NCBI GenBank assembly: GCA_022647575.1
Contig: JALCKY010000003.1
Coordinates: 269,001-333,000 of the forward strand
DNA from: Lachnospiraceae bacterium
GTDB lineage: Bacteria > Bacillota > Clostridia > Lachnospirales > Lachnospiraceae
Length of the DNA stretch: 64,000 nt
Direction: 5' to 3'
Within the stretch, counting starts at the first letter, position 1; every line of letters begins with the position of its first letter. The translations under genes and the position numbers were made by a program. Positions 36,227-45,179 of this stretch are shown here, one piece after another. The notes beneath the pieces were generated by a model that saw only the letters and a program-made list of their open reading frames with translations, was not told the origin of the DNA and searched no databases.

Positions 36227-36928
36227 TCAAAACAGATGAGGTGTATAAGCTCTTCCCACCGGAAGCGTTTCACCGCTTGTGAGAATGACTTCTTTCCTAT
36301 TAGCATGTAAGATGTATTTTTCGTTTACAAGGTAAGAAGAATGAATCCTGATGAATCCTTTTCCATATAGAAATTCTTCCAGTTTTGCCAAAGAAGAATA
36401 GAATTCAAAATGACCGCCCTTTTCATCATTGTTCTGATAATAAACGGTAACCACTCTGTTTCTTACTTCGAAGAACCGGATTTCATCAATTGCAACCTGC
36501 AGGTGCTCACCTGCGCAGGAAAGCATGATGTATTCTGAGTTCCTCTGCTTACTTCGCTCACAGGCTTTTAAAAATACCTGTTCAAACTTTTCTTTTGACG
36601 TCTTATGCTTGATAATGTAATTCAGTGCTTCTACGTCAAAAGCGTCCGCTGCCGATTCTGTATCTTCCGTATAGAACACGATGTCCATATGAAGTCCTCT
36701 GGCGCGTATCTTTTTAGCGATGGTGATTCCGTTCATGTCGGGCATATGTATATCCAGATAAATCAGATCTACCTTCGAATACTTTGAATCAATGTAAAAA
36801 AGCAATTCATTTCCTGATGTGACGGTCTGTATTTCAACGCTGGCCTTGTGTTTATCGGCCAGTGCATTCAGCAGACCCTTGCATAGGTCTATTGAATCTT
36901 GATCATCGTCACATATCAGTACCCTCAT
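36227..36928 (-). CDS. LytTR-family response regulator
   Basis: 233 aa. A receiver domain with acidic pocket DDD (residues 7-9) and phospho-acceptor D59 (LIYLDIHMPDMNG) is joined to a C-terminal LytTR DNA-binding domain (residues about 135-230: YIMLSCAGEHLQVAIDEIRFFEV ... IRIHSSYLVNEKYI). This is the AgrA/ComE type, which binds paired 9-bp direct repeats. No histidine kinase gene adjoins it. A repeat pair of the right form lies 147 bp upstream of its start, suggesting autoregulation, and another lies before the surface gene downstream. It resembles the regulator at 47404-48123. Confidence 0.93.
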   Translation of the reverse strand: MRVLICDDDQDSIDLCKGLLNALADKHKASVEIQTVTSGNELLFYIDSKYSKVDLIYLDIHMPDMNGITIAKKIRARGLHMDIVFYTEDTESAADAFDVEALNYIIKHKTSKEKFEQVFLKACERSKQRNSEYIMLSCAGEHLQVAIDEIRFFEVRNRVVTVYYQNNDEKGGHFEFYSSLAKLEEFLYGKGFIRIHSSYLVNEKYILHANRKEVILTSGETLPVGRAYTPHLF

Positions 36929-37074
36929 AAGCTACTTACTGATTCTCCGTTTCCCTGATGCTTCTGCCCTGGCTGACTTTCGTAAAACCGCTTTCGTAAA
37001 ACTAATCAACTAATCAATTTCCTTTTTTTAACGTCCCTAATATATTCGATTAATCAATTTTTGTTCTCTGTTAT

Positions 37075-37104
37075 GTTGCAATCCGCACTTCTCACGTTGA
37101 AATC
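37075..37104 (+). promoter_or_regulatory. LytTR-type direct repeat pair, upstream of the orphan LytTR regulator
   Basis: GTTGCAATC at 37075 and GTTGAAATC at 37096, exactly 21 bp apart, 147-176 bp before the ATG at 36928. It lies in a 485-bp gene-free stretch (36929-37413) that also holds a terminator at 37219; I see nothing else there. Confidence 0.65.
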
Positions 37105-37218
37105 TGCATTCTCTGCTGTGTATTCCTTCAACTGTTCTGTTTCACAGCAGAATATCCGGACTTCGCAGATCCTTCAGAGATGAGCCCGTACTTTCGGAAA
37201 GCCGAAAAAATCATCAAA

Positions 37219-37254
37219 TAAAAAAGCCACCCGGGATATGATTCCCAGGTGGCT
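37219..37254 (-). terminator. intrinsic terminator of the ferredoxin/rubredoxin operon
   Basis: On the minus strand AGCCACC pairs with GGTGGCT around a GGGA/TCCC inner stem, followed by six T residues. Confidence 0.85.
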
Positions 37255-37413
37255 CTATGTGCAATATAGTAAAGTTCGGGGGCAACTCTTCTATGAGTTT
37301 GTCCAAATAATAGACCAATTCAGCCTAATTGTCAAATTTTTTGGCCAATTTAATCTGAATATAACATAGCATTCCGGAAGTATGCGGTTAATCCGGCATA
37401 AACCAGGTTAGGA

Positions 37414-37911
37414 TCAATCATTGACCGGCAGAAGCTTCAGCAGTTCCTGCACCGCTTCCTTCGGAAATTCCTCATCCGGTTCCCGGTCCAGCAGAAATTT
37501 CAGGAAGTCATGTGCATTCCTGCTCTGCGGCAGCATATACCCTGCCTCGCGGTACAGATCCTCCGCCATTTTCCGGTTGGATTTCATCAGTGCTTCCGCA
37601 AACTGTTTTTCCACGGGATCCGCGGCAGCTGCCATGGCTTTTCTGGCGATCTGCTCCTGCTCGGCCTTCGAAGCGGCCAGCTTCTTCACCGAAGAAGCCA
37701 CTCCGGCCTCATGCTTCTGCTGAGGCGGATACTCGTACGTATCCGGAATCATGGCTATGGCATGGGAAACGCAGGCCTTCACGCACCTCCCGCAGCCGAT
37801 GCATTTCTTAAAATCAATCTGTCCGTTTTCCGTATCGGAAGCTCCTGTCGGGCAGACATAAAGGCAAAGGCAGTCCTTTGTACATAAACGTATATTTCTC
37901 GATGCGTGCAT
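37414..37911 (-). CDS. 4Fe-4S ferredoxin-like protein with C-terminal helical domain
   Basis: 165 aa. The N-terminal 55 residues hold two iron-sulphur motifs, a less regular CTKDCLCLYVCP and a canonical CIGCGRCVKACVSH. The C-terminal 110 residues are helical and charged with no domain I can name. The gene begins 4 bp after the rubredoxin-type gene, so the two are co-transcribed and probably form an electron-transfer or oxidative-stress module (rubrerythrin-like pathway). No oxidase or rubrerythrin diiron domain is in the window. Cytoplasmic. Confidence 0.8.
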   Translation of the reverse strand: MHASRNIRLCTKDCLCLYVCPTGASDTENGQIDFKKCIGCGRCVKACVSHAIAMIPDTYEYPPQQKHEAGVASSVKKLAASKAEQEQIARKAMAAAADPVEKQFAEALMKSNRKMAEDLYREAGYMLPQSRNAHDFLKFLLDREPDEEFPKEAVQELLKLLPVND

Positions 37912-37915
37912 GCTT

Positions 37916-38629
37916 CTACCCCCTTTCCACTTTCAGAATTTTAAAACTCGGCACTTTGCAGATCGGACAGATGTCCGGCGGCGTATCCCCGACATAAACA
38001 AATCCGCAGATATCACATACATAGACATTTGTCCCGGAAATGAACCCGTTCCCTTCCTCTCCGTACCGCTCCAGCAGCCCTGAGAGAAGATTCGTAACCT
38101 TTTCGCTCCAGGTCAGGATCCTCTTCACGCCGCGGTCGGAAGCCGCCTCGGCCGCCTGCTTCGCTTCCGGAAAATCCGTTTTCAGGTTGCTGCCGATCCG
38201 GGAAAGAAGTTCTCCGAAGCTGCCGTCAGCTTCCGTTCCCGCTTTCCGTTCAAAATAATCCGCCAGCTTTCCGAAAAGTTCCTTTTCCCTTGCCAGCTGC
38301 TGTTTTTCGCAGCCCAGCATCAGGTTCGAGCACATGGCACTCAGCTCGCCGTAGGACATTTCCCGCAGTTGGTCTTCGGAAGTTTTCGTCTCCTGCGAAG
38401 CAGTCCCGCCTGATGGATTCCGGTCCGCTGCACTTTTCTGCTCCGGTTCTGCCGAAGCTGCACCGGAAGGTTCGCCCTGTGCCCTGAACATTTTCTTATT
38501 GGCTCCGCAGAGCGGACACACCCAGTCTTCCGGCAGTTCTTCCCATTTCGTGCCGGCGGGAATCCCCTTCTCCGGAATGCCTGCCGCCTCGTCGTACACG
38601 TATCCGCAAACACCGCAAACGTATTTCAT
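37916..38629 (-). CDS. double rubredoxin protein with helical linker
   Basis: 237 aa. A classical rubredoxin at residues 1-50 ([13 protein letters not shown]...[13 protein letters not shown]) and a second, shorter rubrerythrin-type rubredoxin at the C-terminus ([30 protein letters not shown]), each with two CxxC iron sites. The middle (about 80-195) is helical but has no ExxH pair that would mark a diiron rubrerythrin domain. It probably passes electrons in peroxide or oxygen defence together with the adjacent ferredoxin. The GGAGG-type site before the start is strong. Confidence 0.85.
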   Translation of the reverse strand: MKYVCGVCGYVYDEAAGIPEKGIPAGTKWEELPEDWVCPLCGANKKMFRAQGEPSGAASAEPEQKSAADRNPSGGTASQETKTSEDQLREMSYGELSAMCSNLMLGCEKQQLAREKELFGKLADYFERKAGTEADGSFGELLSRIGSNLKTDFPEAKQAAEAASDRGVKRILTWSEKVTNLLSGLLERYGEEGNGFISGTNVYVCDICGFVYVGDTPPDICPICKVPSFKILKVERG

Positions 38630-38747
38630 TGAAGCACCTCCTTTTCAAATTTGATAAACGAATCATACCCCGGTTGCCCGGGGTTTTCCGTGACTTTATC
38701 ACATAATAGGAATTATTACTGATTTTATTTTCCGACAGTAATTATTT

Positions 38748-40517
38748 TTACAGGATCAGATTCGTCTTCTTATGTCCCAGCACGTCGATCAGTCCCTGAT
38801 CGGTCAGCCCCAGTTCCGGCACGGTCGGCAGGGAAATGAAGCTGAGCGACATGAACGGAGCTGCCATTCCGCACCCGAGCTTCCTGACCGCTGCATTCAT
38901 TTCATTCATGCGCTTCATGACGGTTCCGGAATCTTCCAGGCTCATCAGCCCGCCAAACGGCAGCGGAAGGCTGTCGATGACTTTCCCGTCCGCAGCCAGG
39001 CAGAAGCCTCCGTGAATCCGGTTCAGTTCCTTTACGGCAATTTCCATATCGCGGTCATTCGTGCCGACGGTCACGATGTTGTGGTGATCGTGCGATACCG
39101 AGGAAGCCAGCGCTCCTTTTTTCAGGCCGAATCCTTTGACGAATCCGACGCCGACATTTCCGTTCTTTCCGTATCTTTCCACGACGGCCAGCTTCAGGAT
39201 GTCGCGGGAAAGGTCCTGACGCAGCTCACCGTCCTCTGCCTTCATCTGAAGATCGGCTTCCCGGTTGATAATCTGATCGCGGATCATTTCGATGACGCGG
39301 CAGACGGCTTCCGGTTTTTCACAAGGGATCCGGAAGTCTGCCGCTGAGAATTTCGGTGAAATGTGGACCGTATTGAGAAGGCCTGCGGGATACTTCTTTC
39401 TCCTGACCGGTACGGCACCCTTTTCATCTGCAGCGATCTTTCCATCCTTGATCACGAGCACCGGCTTGATTTTCTTCAGATCTTTCAAAAGAACGATGTC
39501 CGCAAATCTGCCCGGGGAAATGCTTCCGATCCGGTCTTCAATCCGGAAATGCTTCGCCGCATTCCAGGTTGCCATGCGGATGGCCTGCACAGCCGGCAGT
39601 CCGAGGGAAATGGACTTGCGGATGTTGTAACTGATATGTCCCTCCTGATAAATATCGTTCACATGCTTGTCGTCCGTGCAGAACATGCAGTCCGAGGTGT
39701 CCATCCCGTGCTTCACGATTCCGCTGACAAGCGCCTCGACATTCCGTTCACTGCTGCCTTCGCGGATGAGCGGTGCGACTCCCACGCGGAGACGGTTCAC
39801 CATTTCCTCATAGGTAACGGACTCATGGTCATCGGAAAGATGTCCGGCCGCATAGGTATTGAGTTCTTTCGGCGTCAGCCCGATGGCGTGTCCGTTGCAG
39901 ATTTTGCGGCCGTCCGAAGCCGCCAGGATTTTCTCGAGATATTCCGGACGGATATCGAGGATCTTGGACGGGTCCATTTCCCCGAGACTGAGCGTCTCCG
40001 GCAGCTTCAGCAGTTCCTTCACTTCTTCGACCCCGAGCACGCCGCCTGTCGTCTCCAGCCCCGGCGCCGTCGGAACGCGGGAAGGAATTTCCAGAAAAAT
40101 GCGGAACGGCAGCCGGTCTGCATCTTTGATCATCGCCTTCAGCCCGTCGATGCCGGCGACATTGGCAATCTCCATGGCATCGACAAAAAGAGAAGTTGTT
40201 CCCCACGGAACGATGACCTCCGAAAGAGCCTCCGGGGTCAGCAGCGTTGTCTCGATATGGACATGACCGTCGATGAATCCCGGCACGGCATAGGCATTTT
40301 TCCCGTCGATGACCTTTTCCGCAGCCGGCAGTTCTTCCTTCAGCAGATCATGCGAATAGATCCCGGCAATCCTGCTCCCGAAGATTCCGATGGATGCCGG
40401 ATAGATTTCTTCCGTACAGACATTGACCAGACGCACATGGTCAAGCCGAAGCGTCAGTTTCTTTTGCCCGAGAGAAGCCTTAAGTTCGTTTTTGAAAGCC
40501 TGAATGCTGTCTGACAT
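38748..40517 (-). CDS. ade: adenine deaminase
   Basis: 589 aa from the ATG at 40517 (GCGGGAAATC before it); an upstream in-frame ATG adds 12 unlikely residues. It converts adenine to hypoxanthine and ammonia. Amidohydrolase metal motif GFIDGHVHIETTLLTP near residue 95, NGHAIGLT and TDDKH motifs further on, and the family C-terminal domain with SHDHHNIVTVGTND and LPLPFGGLMS. Length and motifs match the bacterial Ade family. No purine riboswitch is visible before it. Confidence 0.96.
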   Translation of the reverse strand: MSDSIQAFKNELKASLGQKKLTLRLDHVRLVNVCTEEIYPASIGIFGSRIAGIYSHDLLKEELPAAEKVIDGKNAYAVPGFIDGHVHIETTLLTPEALSEVIVPWGTTSLFVDAMEIANVAGIDGLKAMIKDADRLPFRIFLEIPSRVPTAPGLETTGGVLGVEEVKELLKLPETLSLGEMDPSKILDIRPEYLEKILAASDGRKICNGHAIGLTPKELNTYAAGHLSDDHESVTYEEMVNRLRVGVAPLIREGSSERNVEALVSGIVKHGMDTSDCMFCTDDKHVNDIYQEGHISYNIRKSISLGLPAVQAIRMATWNAAKHFRIEDRIGSISPGRFADIVLLKDLKKIKPVLVIKDGKIAADEKGAVPVRRKKYPAGLLNTVHISPKFSAADFRIPCEKPEAVCRVIEMIRDQIINREADLQMKAEDGELRQDLSRDILKLAVVERYGKNGNVGVGFVKGFGLKKGALASSVSHDHHNIVTVGTNDRDMEIAVKELNRIHGGFCLAADGKVIDSLPLPFGGLMSLEDSGTVMKRMNEMNAAVRKLGCGMAAPFMSLSFISLPTVPELGLTDQGLIDVLGHKKTNLIL

Positions 40518-40618
40518 GATTTCCCGCTTTCTGAATGATAGATTTCCGCCCATCGCTGCACGGCTGAGTCTGATTCTGAATTGATTATATCCGAAATCCT
40601 GCCGGCAGACAATAAGAA

Positions 40619-40644
40619 GGCCGGGGCAGCTGCCTGCCCCGGCC
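40619..40644 (-). terminator. terminator hairpin after the CWB2 surface gene
   Basis: An 11-bp perfect stem GGCCGGGGCAG / CTGCCCCGGCC with a 4-base loop, 35 bp after the stop of the surface gene. T-rich tracts lie on both sides, so it may act in both directions. Confidence 0.8.
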
Positions 40645-40678
40645 TCTCTTTTTACTGCAGATGATTCAGCCTGAATGC

Positions 40679-43600
40679 TTATGAGTTGTCCGGAAGTCTT
40701 GTAATGTTGTCCCAGCTGCTCATGATTGCATTTGCTGTTGTTTCCGGTACTGCAGCAGTTCCGCCGATGACATAAAGCATATTGACGTCATTGCTTGCGA
40801 CCGTATAAGCTGTCCTGACAAGATCGAATCCTGCACCGCTTGTGCCGTCAACAAGGAGAACCGGTGCTGTTGCCATCTTGCCGTCCTCTTTTGTATACTG
40901 AGCCTGCAGCATGGAGGATACCAGCGGATCCGGATAATGAGAATCAAGTCCGGAAGCAAAAATTGTATGATTATAATCGCCGGTCTTGCCTGTCGGATCT
41001 GTCATATCTCCTGCGAAATACTTCGCGATCATGGCGGAAGTATCGTATCTGTCCAGTCCGGCAAATCTCTTCACGGAGATTCCTGCACTCATCAGACTGT
41101 TTTCCGTTGCCTGGCTGACCGCTGCTGTACCGCCGCAGATATAAGCAAATCTGGTAATCATGTTCATGTTCTTTGCAATTGTCATGGATCTGGCTGTCAG
41201 GGCTCCATTCTTTGCAAGAAGGATCGGCATGCCGAATGAGTAGCTCCATGGAGAAATTGAAAGGGCGTCTGCCGGAGTCTCGCCTGAAACAATGACCGGA
41301 ACGCTGATGCCGTCCCATACATTGTCTGCAAGTCCTTCATCATAGACAGCTTCCGCCGTCTGGTATCTGTCTTCGCCTGCAACACGCTTGATGCCTGCTG
41401 CCGGTACATTTGCGGCTGATGTCAGCTGAGTCTTCACTGTTTCAGACACAGCTGCCGGGCCGCCGATAATGAAGACCTTTGTAACGCCCCATGCCTTGAT
41501 GATGTCTGCCGTTGCACCGGAAAGAGTTTCCGTATCCGTAATCATGATCGGGATATTCTGAACTCCCGCAAAGCCGCTGGCCGAAAGAGCATCTGGGTAG
41601 CTTCCTCCGGATACAAGGACGATCGTCTTTGCACCGTTCGGGAATGCTTTCTTTGCAACGATAGCTGCTGTTTCGTATCTGTCTGTGCCGCCGAGGCGTT
41701 CCCAGGAAATGCTGTATTTCTCATTTGTAACGGTAACGCTTGCAGTGCTGGTCCTGCCCGTTGAAGGCATCACAGCGGTCAGATCAATAAGCCCTGCCTC
41801 TTCACTGAGTCCCCAGATACCGTAAGCGGAAGGATCGCCGTTTTCAACAACGTTTCCGTTGATATCGACGAGAACGGCATACGGATTCGTCCAATCCTGG
41901 TTCAGTGACCAGCTGATGTAGCGGTTGTCATTCGTGTTCGACGGTGTGAAATTCACGTTCGGAAGCGGAATGGTCTGGCCGACTTTGACAATCAGGGATT
42001 TCGCCGCAATCTGCATATCGGTGCTTGGAATCTTCCGGCCGACTGTAATCGGTACGGATCCTGCCGACAGTTTTGAATCTGCTGTGTAATAGACATTGAC
42101 ATTCTTATCATTTCCGCCAAGCTGCGTGCTCGGGCTGAAGGAGAAATTCGCTTTTACTTCATCCGATACATTATTGTAAATAATGTCACTGGTGGTGCCG
42201 TCATCATAGGTGAGCGTAAGTACCAGGCCGCGCGGATCAAAGTTATCCCCGACAGCATAATTCAATGTTGTCGGATCAGTCTTGATGGAAGCTGCAGTGA
42301 CTTTCGCACCGATGATATTGACATCATTGGTATTTGTAACGATTCGCGGATCAACTGTATAATCCGGATTGTTCACCTTGGAAATGGTGACCTGCGCATC
42401 ATGCAGCGTCTTGATTTCTTTCGTTGCGGAAAGGTCGACACTGACATCAACTCCATTGACCTTGTCGCCGTTCACGATGGCGCTGCCGGAAAGAGGAAGT
42501 GTCGGAATCGTGTAGGTTGCTGCACTGTACTGCTTCACATCCGGAAGCATGAAGTTCACATTGTCCTTATAGCTGTAGAGGTTCCTCGGCGTAATCATGA
42601 AGGTGCCGAGGGCTGTCTCTGCTGTAATGGCATTGAACTGGATGCCCTGCGGGTCAAGGGAGTTTCCTGCCGCAGCCGTGCCGTAAACGGTGTAATCACC
42701 GGCATGGATCGGTCCGTTGTTACCGTCGCGTGTATAGACTGTACCGTCAGCGCCGACCATCTTCGTAATCGTGACTTTGCCGGTGTCGCCGTTTACAATG
42801 GCCGGATATATATCATCCGCCAGATAATGCACGCCGCCGTCATATTCCGCTGTTCCGAACCGGAAGTTTTCCTTTGCCGGATTTACATGCCAGTCAAGAA
42901 GGAGCGGCTGGGAGGCATAATTTGTCTCATCTGTTCCGTTATCCTTCAGGTAGAAGATATACAGGAAGTCGTTCTCGGTAAAATCACCGCTCTTCGTAAT
43001 ATCCACGATCTTATCCTGAAGATCCGAGAAAGCTGCTGTTCCGTAAATCACGCTCTGGGCTTTATAGGATCCGTCTGATGCTTTTTCATTGTAGGCAGCA
43101 CCGGATGTAATCATATAACCGAGCTTGAAGCCTGCCGGGATGGATTCTCCCAGTGTAACCTTTGCATCATTTCCTGAAATAGAAATGGAGGCTCCTTTCG
43201 GCTGCGCGATCGAAGTATCTTCGAGTGTCAGCTTATAGGTTTCATCGCCCTGCATGGTCTTGAAAAGAGCAACATCCCTGTTTCTCAGGTCAAGGTTGGC
43301 AGCTGCACGGTAATTGTATTTTGCAGATGTCTTAAGATCCGCAAATGCACCCAGCTGCGGGCCAAAAATTCCTTCATAATCTGATAAAACAGCTGCATTC
43401 TGGTCTGCTGTCGAAACTGCATTTCTTGTCCAGACGAGTCCGAACGGATAGTTCCCTTTGAACTCGCCGATTTCGTATGCGGAAGGCAGATAGACTTTTT
43501 CACCTGCTACGCCCGTATCATTCAGCGTCAGAGGAGTCGTTCCATCCTGGAGACTGAGTGCCGGTACATTTTCCCCCTGGTCTGCAGCAATCGTCGTAGA

Positions 43601-43984
43601 TTCCAATGCATTATTCTCTGCTGAAGACAGCGTATAGCCGGCTTTCCAGCTGCTGCTGTATCCCTTGGCGTCAGAACCGTAAAGACCTTGCTCGACGATA
43701 TTGAAGATTCCGATGGAACTCCCGTCTGATGACGAGCTTGAAGATGAAAGATTTTCCACATTCCACTGAATGGCATTGTTCGCCTGGGCAGCCCCATGGT
43801 TTCCGAAGCTGATCGTGTCATTCCGCTGAATCGGTATTGTGCTGTCCTGCCAAGCAAATGTTGTAAACGCATCTTCTGTTGAACTTCCGGCATATACGGC
43901 CGAAGGTATAAAACCGCCCATACTCACTGCCATCGTGGCAGACAGAACAAAAGACAATGTCCTGTTAAGAACCTTATTTTTCAT
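40679..43984 (-). CDS. secreted surface protein with three cell-wall-binding (CWB2) repeats
   Basis: 1101 aa. Signal peptide (LSFVLSATMAVSMGGFIPSAVYA), a long N-terminal region with no clear domain, MBG/Ig-like segments (ATYTIPTLPLSGSAIVNG; AVGDNFDPRGLVLTLTYDDGTT, a bacterial Ig type-3 motif), and three C-terminal CWB2 (PF04122) repeats (ERLGGTDRYETAAIVAKKAFP, KRVAGEDRYQTAEAV, KRFAGLDRYDTSAMIAKYF). CWB2 triplets hold proteins to the wall through anionic polymers without sortase, as in clostridial Cwp proteins. The gene looks intact, with a GGAGG site. A TetR gene lies 206 bp upstream on the same strand. Confidence 0.92.
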   Translation of the reverse strand: MKNKVLNRTLSFVLSATMAVSMGGFIPSAVYAGSSTEDAFTTFAWQDSTIPIQRNDTISFGNHGAAQANNAIQWNVENLSSSSSSSDGSSIGIFNIVEQGLYGSDAKGYSSSWKAGYTLSSAENNALESTTIAADQGENVPALSLQDGTTPLTLNDTGVAGEKVYLPSAYEIGEFKGNYPFGLVWTRNAVSTADQNAAVLSDYEGIFGPQLGAFADLKTSAKYNYRAAANLDLRNRDVALFKTMQGDETYKLTLEDTSIAQPKGASISISGNDAKVTLGESIPAGFKLGYMITSGAAYNEKASDGSYKAQSVIYGTAAFSDLQDKIVDITKSGDFTENDFLYIFYLKDNGTDETNYASQPLLLDWHVNPAKENFRFGTAEYDGGVHYLADDIYPAIVNGDTGKVTITKMVGADGTVYTRDGNNGPIHAGDYTVYGTAAAGNSLDPQGIQFNAITAETALGTFMITPRNLYSYKDNVNFMLPDVKQYSAATYTIPTLPLSGSAIVNGDKVNGVDVSVDLSATKEIKTLHDAQVTISKVNNPDYTVDPRIVTNTNDVNIIGAKVTAASIKTDPTTLNYAVGDNFDPRGLVLTLTYDDGTTSDIIYNNVSDEVKANFSFSPSTQLGGNDKNVNVYYTADSKLSAGSVPITVGRKIPSTDMQIAAKSLIVKVGQTIPLPNVNFTPSNTNDNRYISWSLNQDWTNPYAVLVDINGNVVENGDPSAYGIWGLSEEAGLIDLTAVMPSTGRTSTASVTVTNEKYSISWERLGGTDRYETAAIVAKKAFPNGAKTIVLVSGGSYPDALSASGFAGVQNIPIMITDTETLSGATADIIKAWGVTKVFIIGGPAAVSETVKTQLTSAANVPAAGIKRVAGEDRYQTAEAVYDEGLADNVWDGISVPVIVSGETPADALSISPWSYSFGMPILLAKNGALTARSMTIAKNMNMITRFAYICGGTAAVSQATENSLMSAGISVKRFAGLDRYDTSAMIAKYFAGDMTDPTGKTGDYNHTIFASGLDSHYPDPLVSSMLQAQYTKEDGKMATAPVLLVDGTSGAGFDLVRTAYTVASNDVNMLYVIGGTAAVPETTANAIMSSWDNITRLPDNS

Positions 43985-44190
43985 ATTGCCCTCCTTGGAA
44001 TTTCAAACTAAATACAACAAAAATAAAAAAGAAACAGAAGCCTCCTCTCTCTGAATTTGCTTAACGTCAGCGACACTCTGACGCATAACTTACATTGATT
44101 CAGTATATAAAAAAGGGGAAAGAGCCGGTTTGGATATGTCGCGAATCGGATTAATATTGATGTATTTAGAGAAAAAGATGGCAGGAGCTG

Positions 44191-44868
44191 TTATAACTGC
44201 TTCGGATGATTGATTCCATCCTGAAGGATCAGATTCAGAGTCTCTGTAAGAAGCTTCCTTACGGGAAGCAGGTATTCGCCGGAGCCTTTCTTTTCTTCTC
44301 TGCCTTCAGATGCGGCAAATGAAAGGAGCAGTTCCGAAAAAAAGAATGCCAGCTGGCTTTGGGTTCTTTCGTCTTCAGTGCTGAAAGCTTTTCCCAGCTG
44401 CTTCATAAAGTTCCGCTTGTCCTCTTCATAAGCGCTGCACTCATTGCTGTAAATACCGGACTGCCTGTACATGCGGCAGTAAAGAGTTTCCGTCATATGA
44501 GAATGCAGGAACTGCAGATATTCTTCAAACACGCGCCTGCCCAGAGTGCGCCTGTCGCCTTCTGTCTTCTGTCTGTCAATAATTTTCAGAAGTTCCGTCT
44601 TAATCAGAGAATCGGATTCCTGATAAACCGTCCTCAGCAGTTCTTCCTTGCTTTCGAAATGATAATAGAGAATGCCCTCTGATATTTTGGCTTCATCAGC
44701 CCATTTCTTAATGCGAAAGTTCTCAAATCCGGTTTCCACGGCAAGCTCCCTTGCCGTCCGGATCATTAAATTTTTCGTCTGAACGAGTGAGGCTGCAATC
44801 ATCCTGTCCCTCTTCTGCATAGAATTCTGCTGTTTCCTGATTGCTTTTTTTGTCTGAAACCGGTTCAT
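44191..44868 (-). CDS. TetR family transcriptional regulator
   Basis: 225 aa. The helix-turn-helix (TGFENFRIKKWADEAKISEGILYYHFESKEELLRTVY) is closely similar to that of the TetR at 26680-27273. The first 16 residues are very basic; an internal Met at position 17 is an alternative start. The C-terminal half is an unassigned sensing domain. It lies just upstream of the CWB2 surface-protein gene, as its relative lies upstream of the VWA surface protein. A weaker LytTR-type pair lies 88 bp before its start. Confidence 0.87.
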   Translation of the reverse strand: MNRFQTKKAIRKQQNSMQKRDRMIAASLVQTKNLMIRTARELAVETGFENFRIKKWADEAKISEGILYYHFESKEELLRTVYQESDSLIKTELLKIIDRQKTEGDRRTLGRRVFEEYLQFLHSHMTETLYCRMYRQSGIYSNECSAYEEDKRNFMKQLGKAFSTEDERTQSQLAFFFSELLLSFAASEGREEKKGSGEYLLPVRKLLTETLNLILQDGINHPKQL

Positions 44869-44955
44869 TTCGCTGCGATGTATTCCTGCTGTACCTGATG
44901 ATTGGAAATATCTTCTGAATGTATATCACATTGCGAAGGGACGTATGGATGTTCT

Positions 44956-44985
44956 GTCGTTAATGAGGAATATCGTGTTGCAAAT
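44956..44985 (+). promoter_or_regulatory. possible LytTR-type repeat pair, upstream of the TetR gene
   Basis: GTCGTTAAT at 44956 and GTTGCAAAT at 44977, 21 bp apart, agree at six of nine positions. Spacing, orientation and distance (88 bp) fit the other sites, but the first half is weak. It lies in the 311-bp divergent gap between 44868 and 45180, where I see no other feature. Confidence 0.4.
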
Positions 44986-45179
44986 ATCGATGAATCAAAC
45001 TGTTTCTTATAAACCTTCTGATCTGACATTCGTGTAAAAGGTTATGACCCGTTTTCCATGCAGCATTTTCTATATTTAATTCACAACAGAAATAGTTCTC
45101 TTTATTCCATTTCATTCCTTTTTTTCTCTCTTTACGCTATATGTTGAATGAATACTGCATTGAATGAGGGCACATAAGG

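Noticed and set aside
39363-40514. 383-codon open frame antisense to adenine deaminase
   Set aside because: Antisense shadow of a well-conserved enzyme; its protein is His/Arg-rich and unlike any family.
44138-44167. Possible LytTR repeat pair (GTCGCGAAT and GATGTATTT, 21 bp apart) before the CWB2 surface gene
   Set aside because: Spacing and orientation fit but the second half matches the consensus poorly, so it is not listed as a site.
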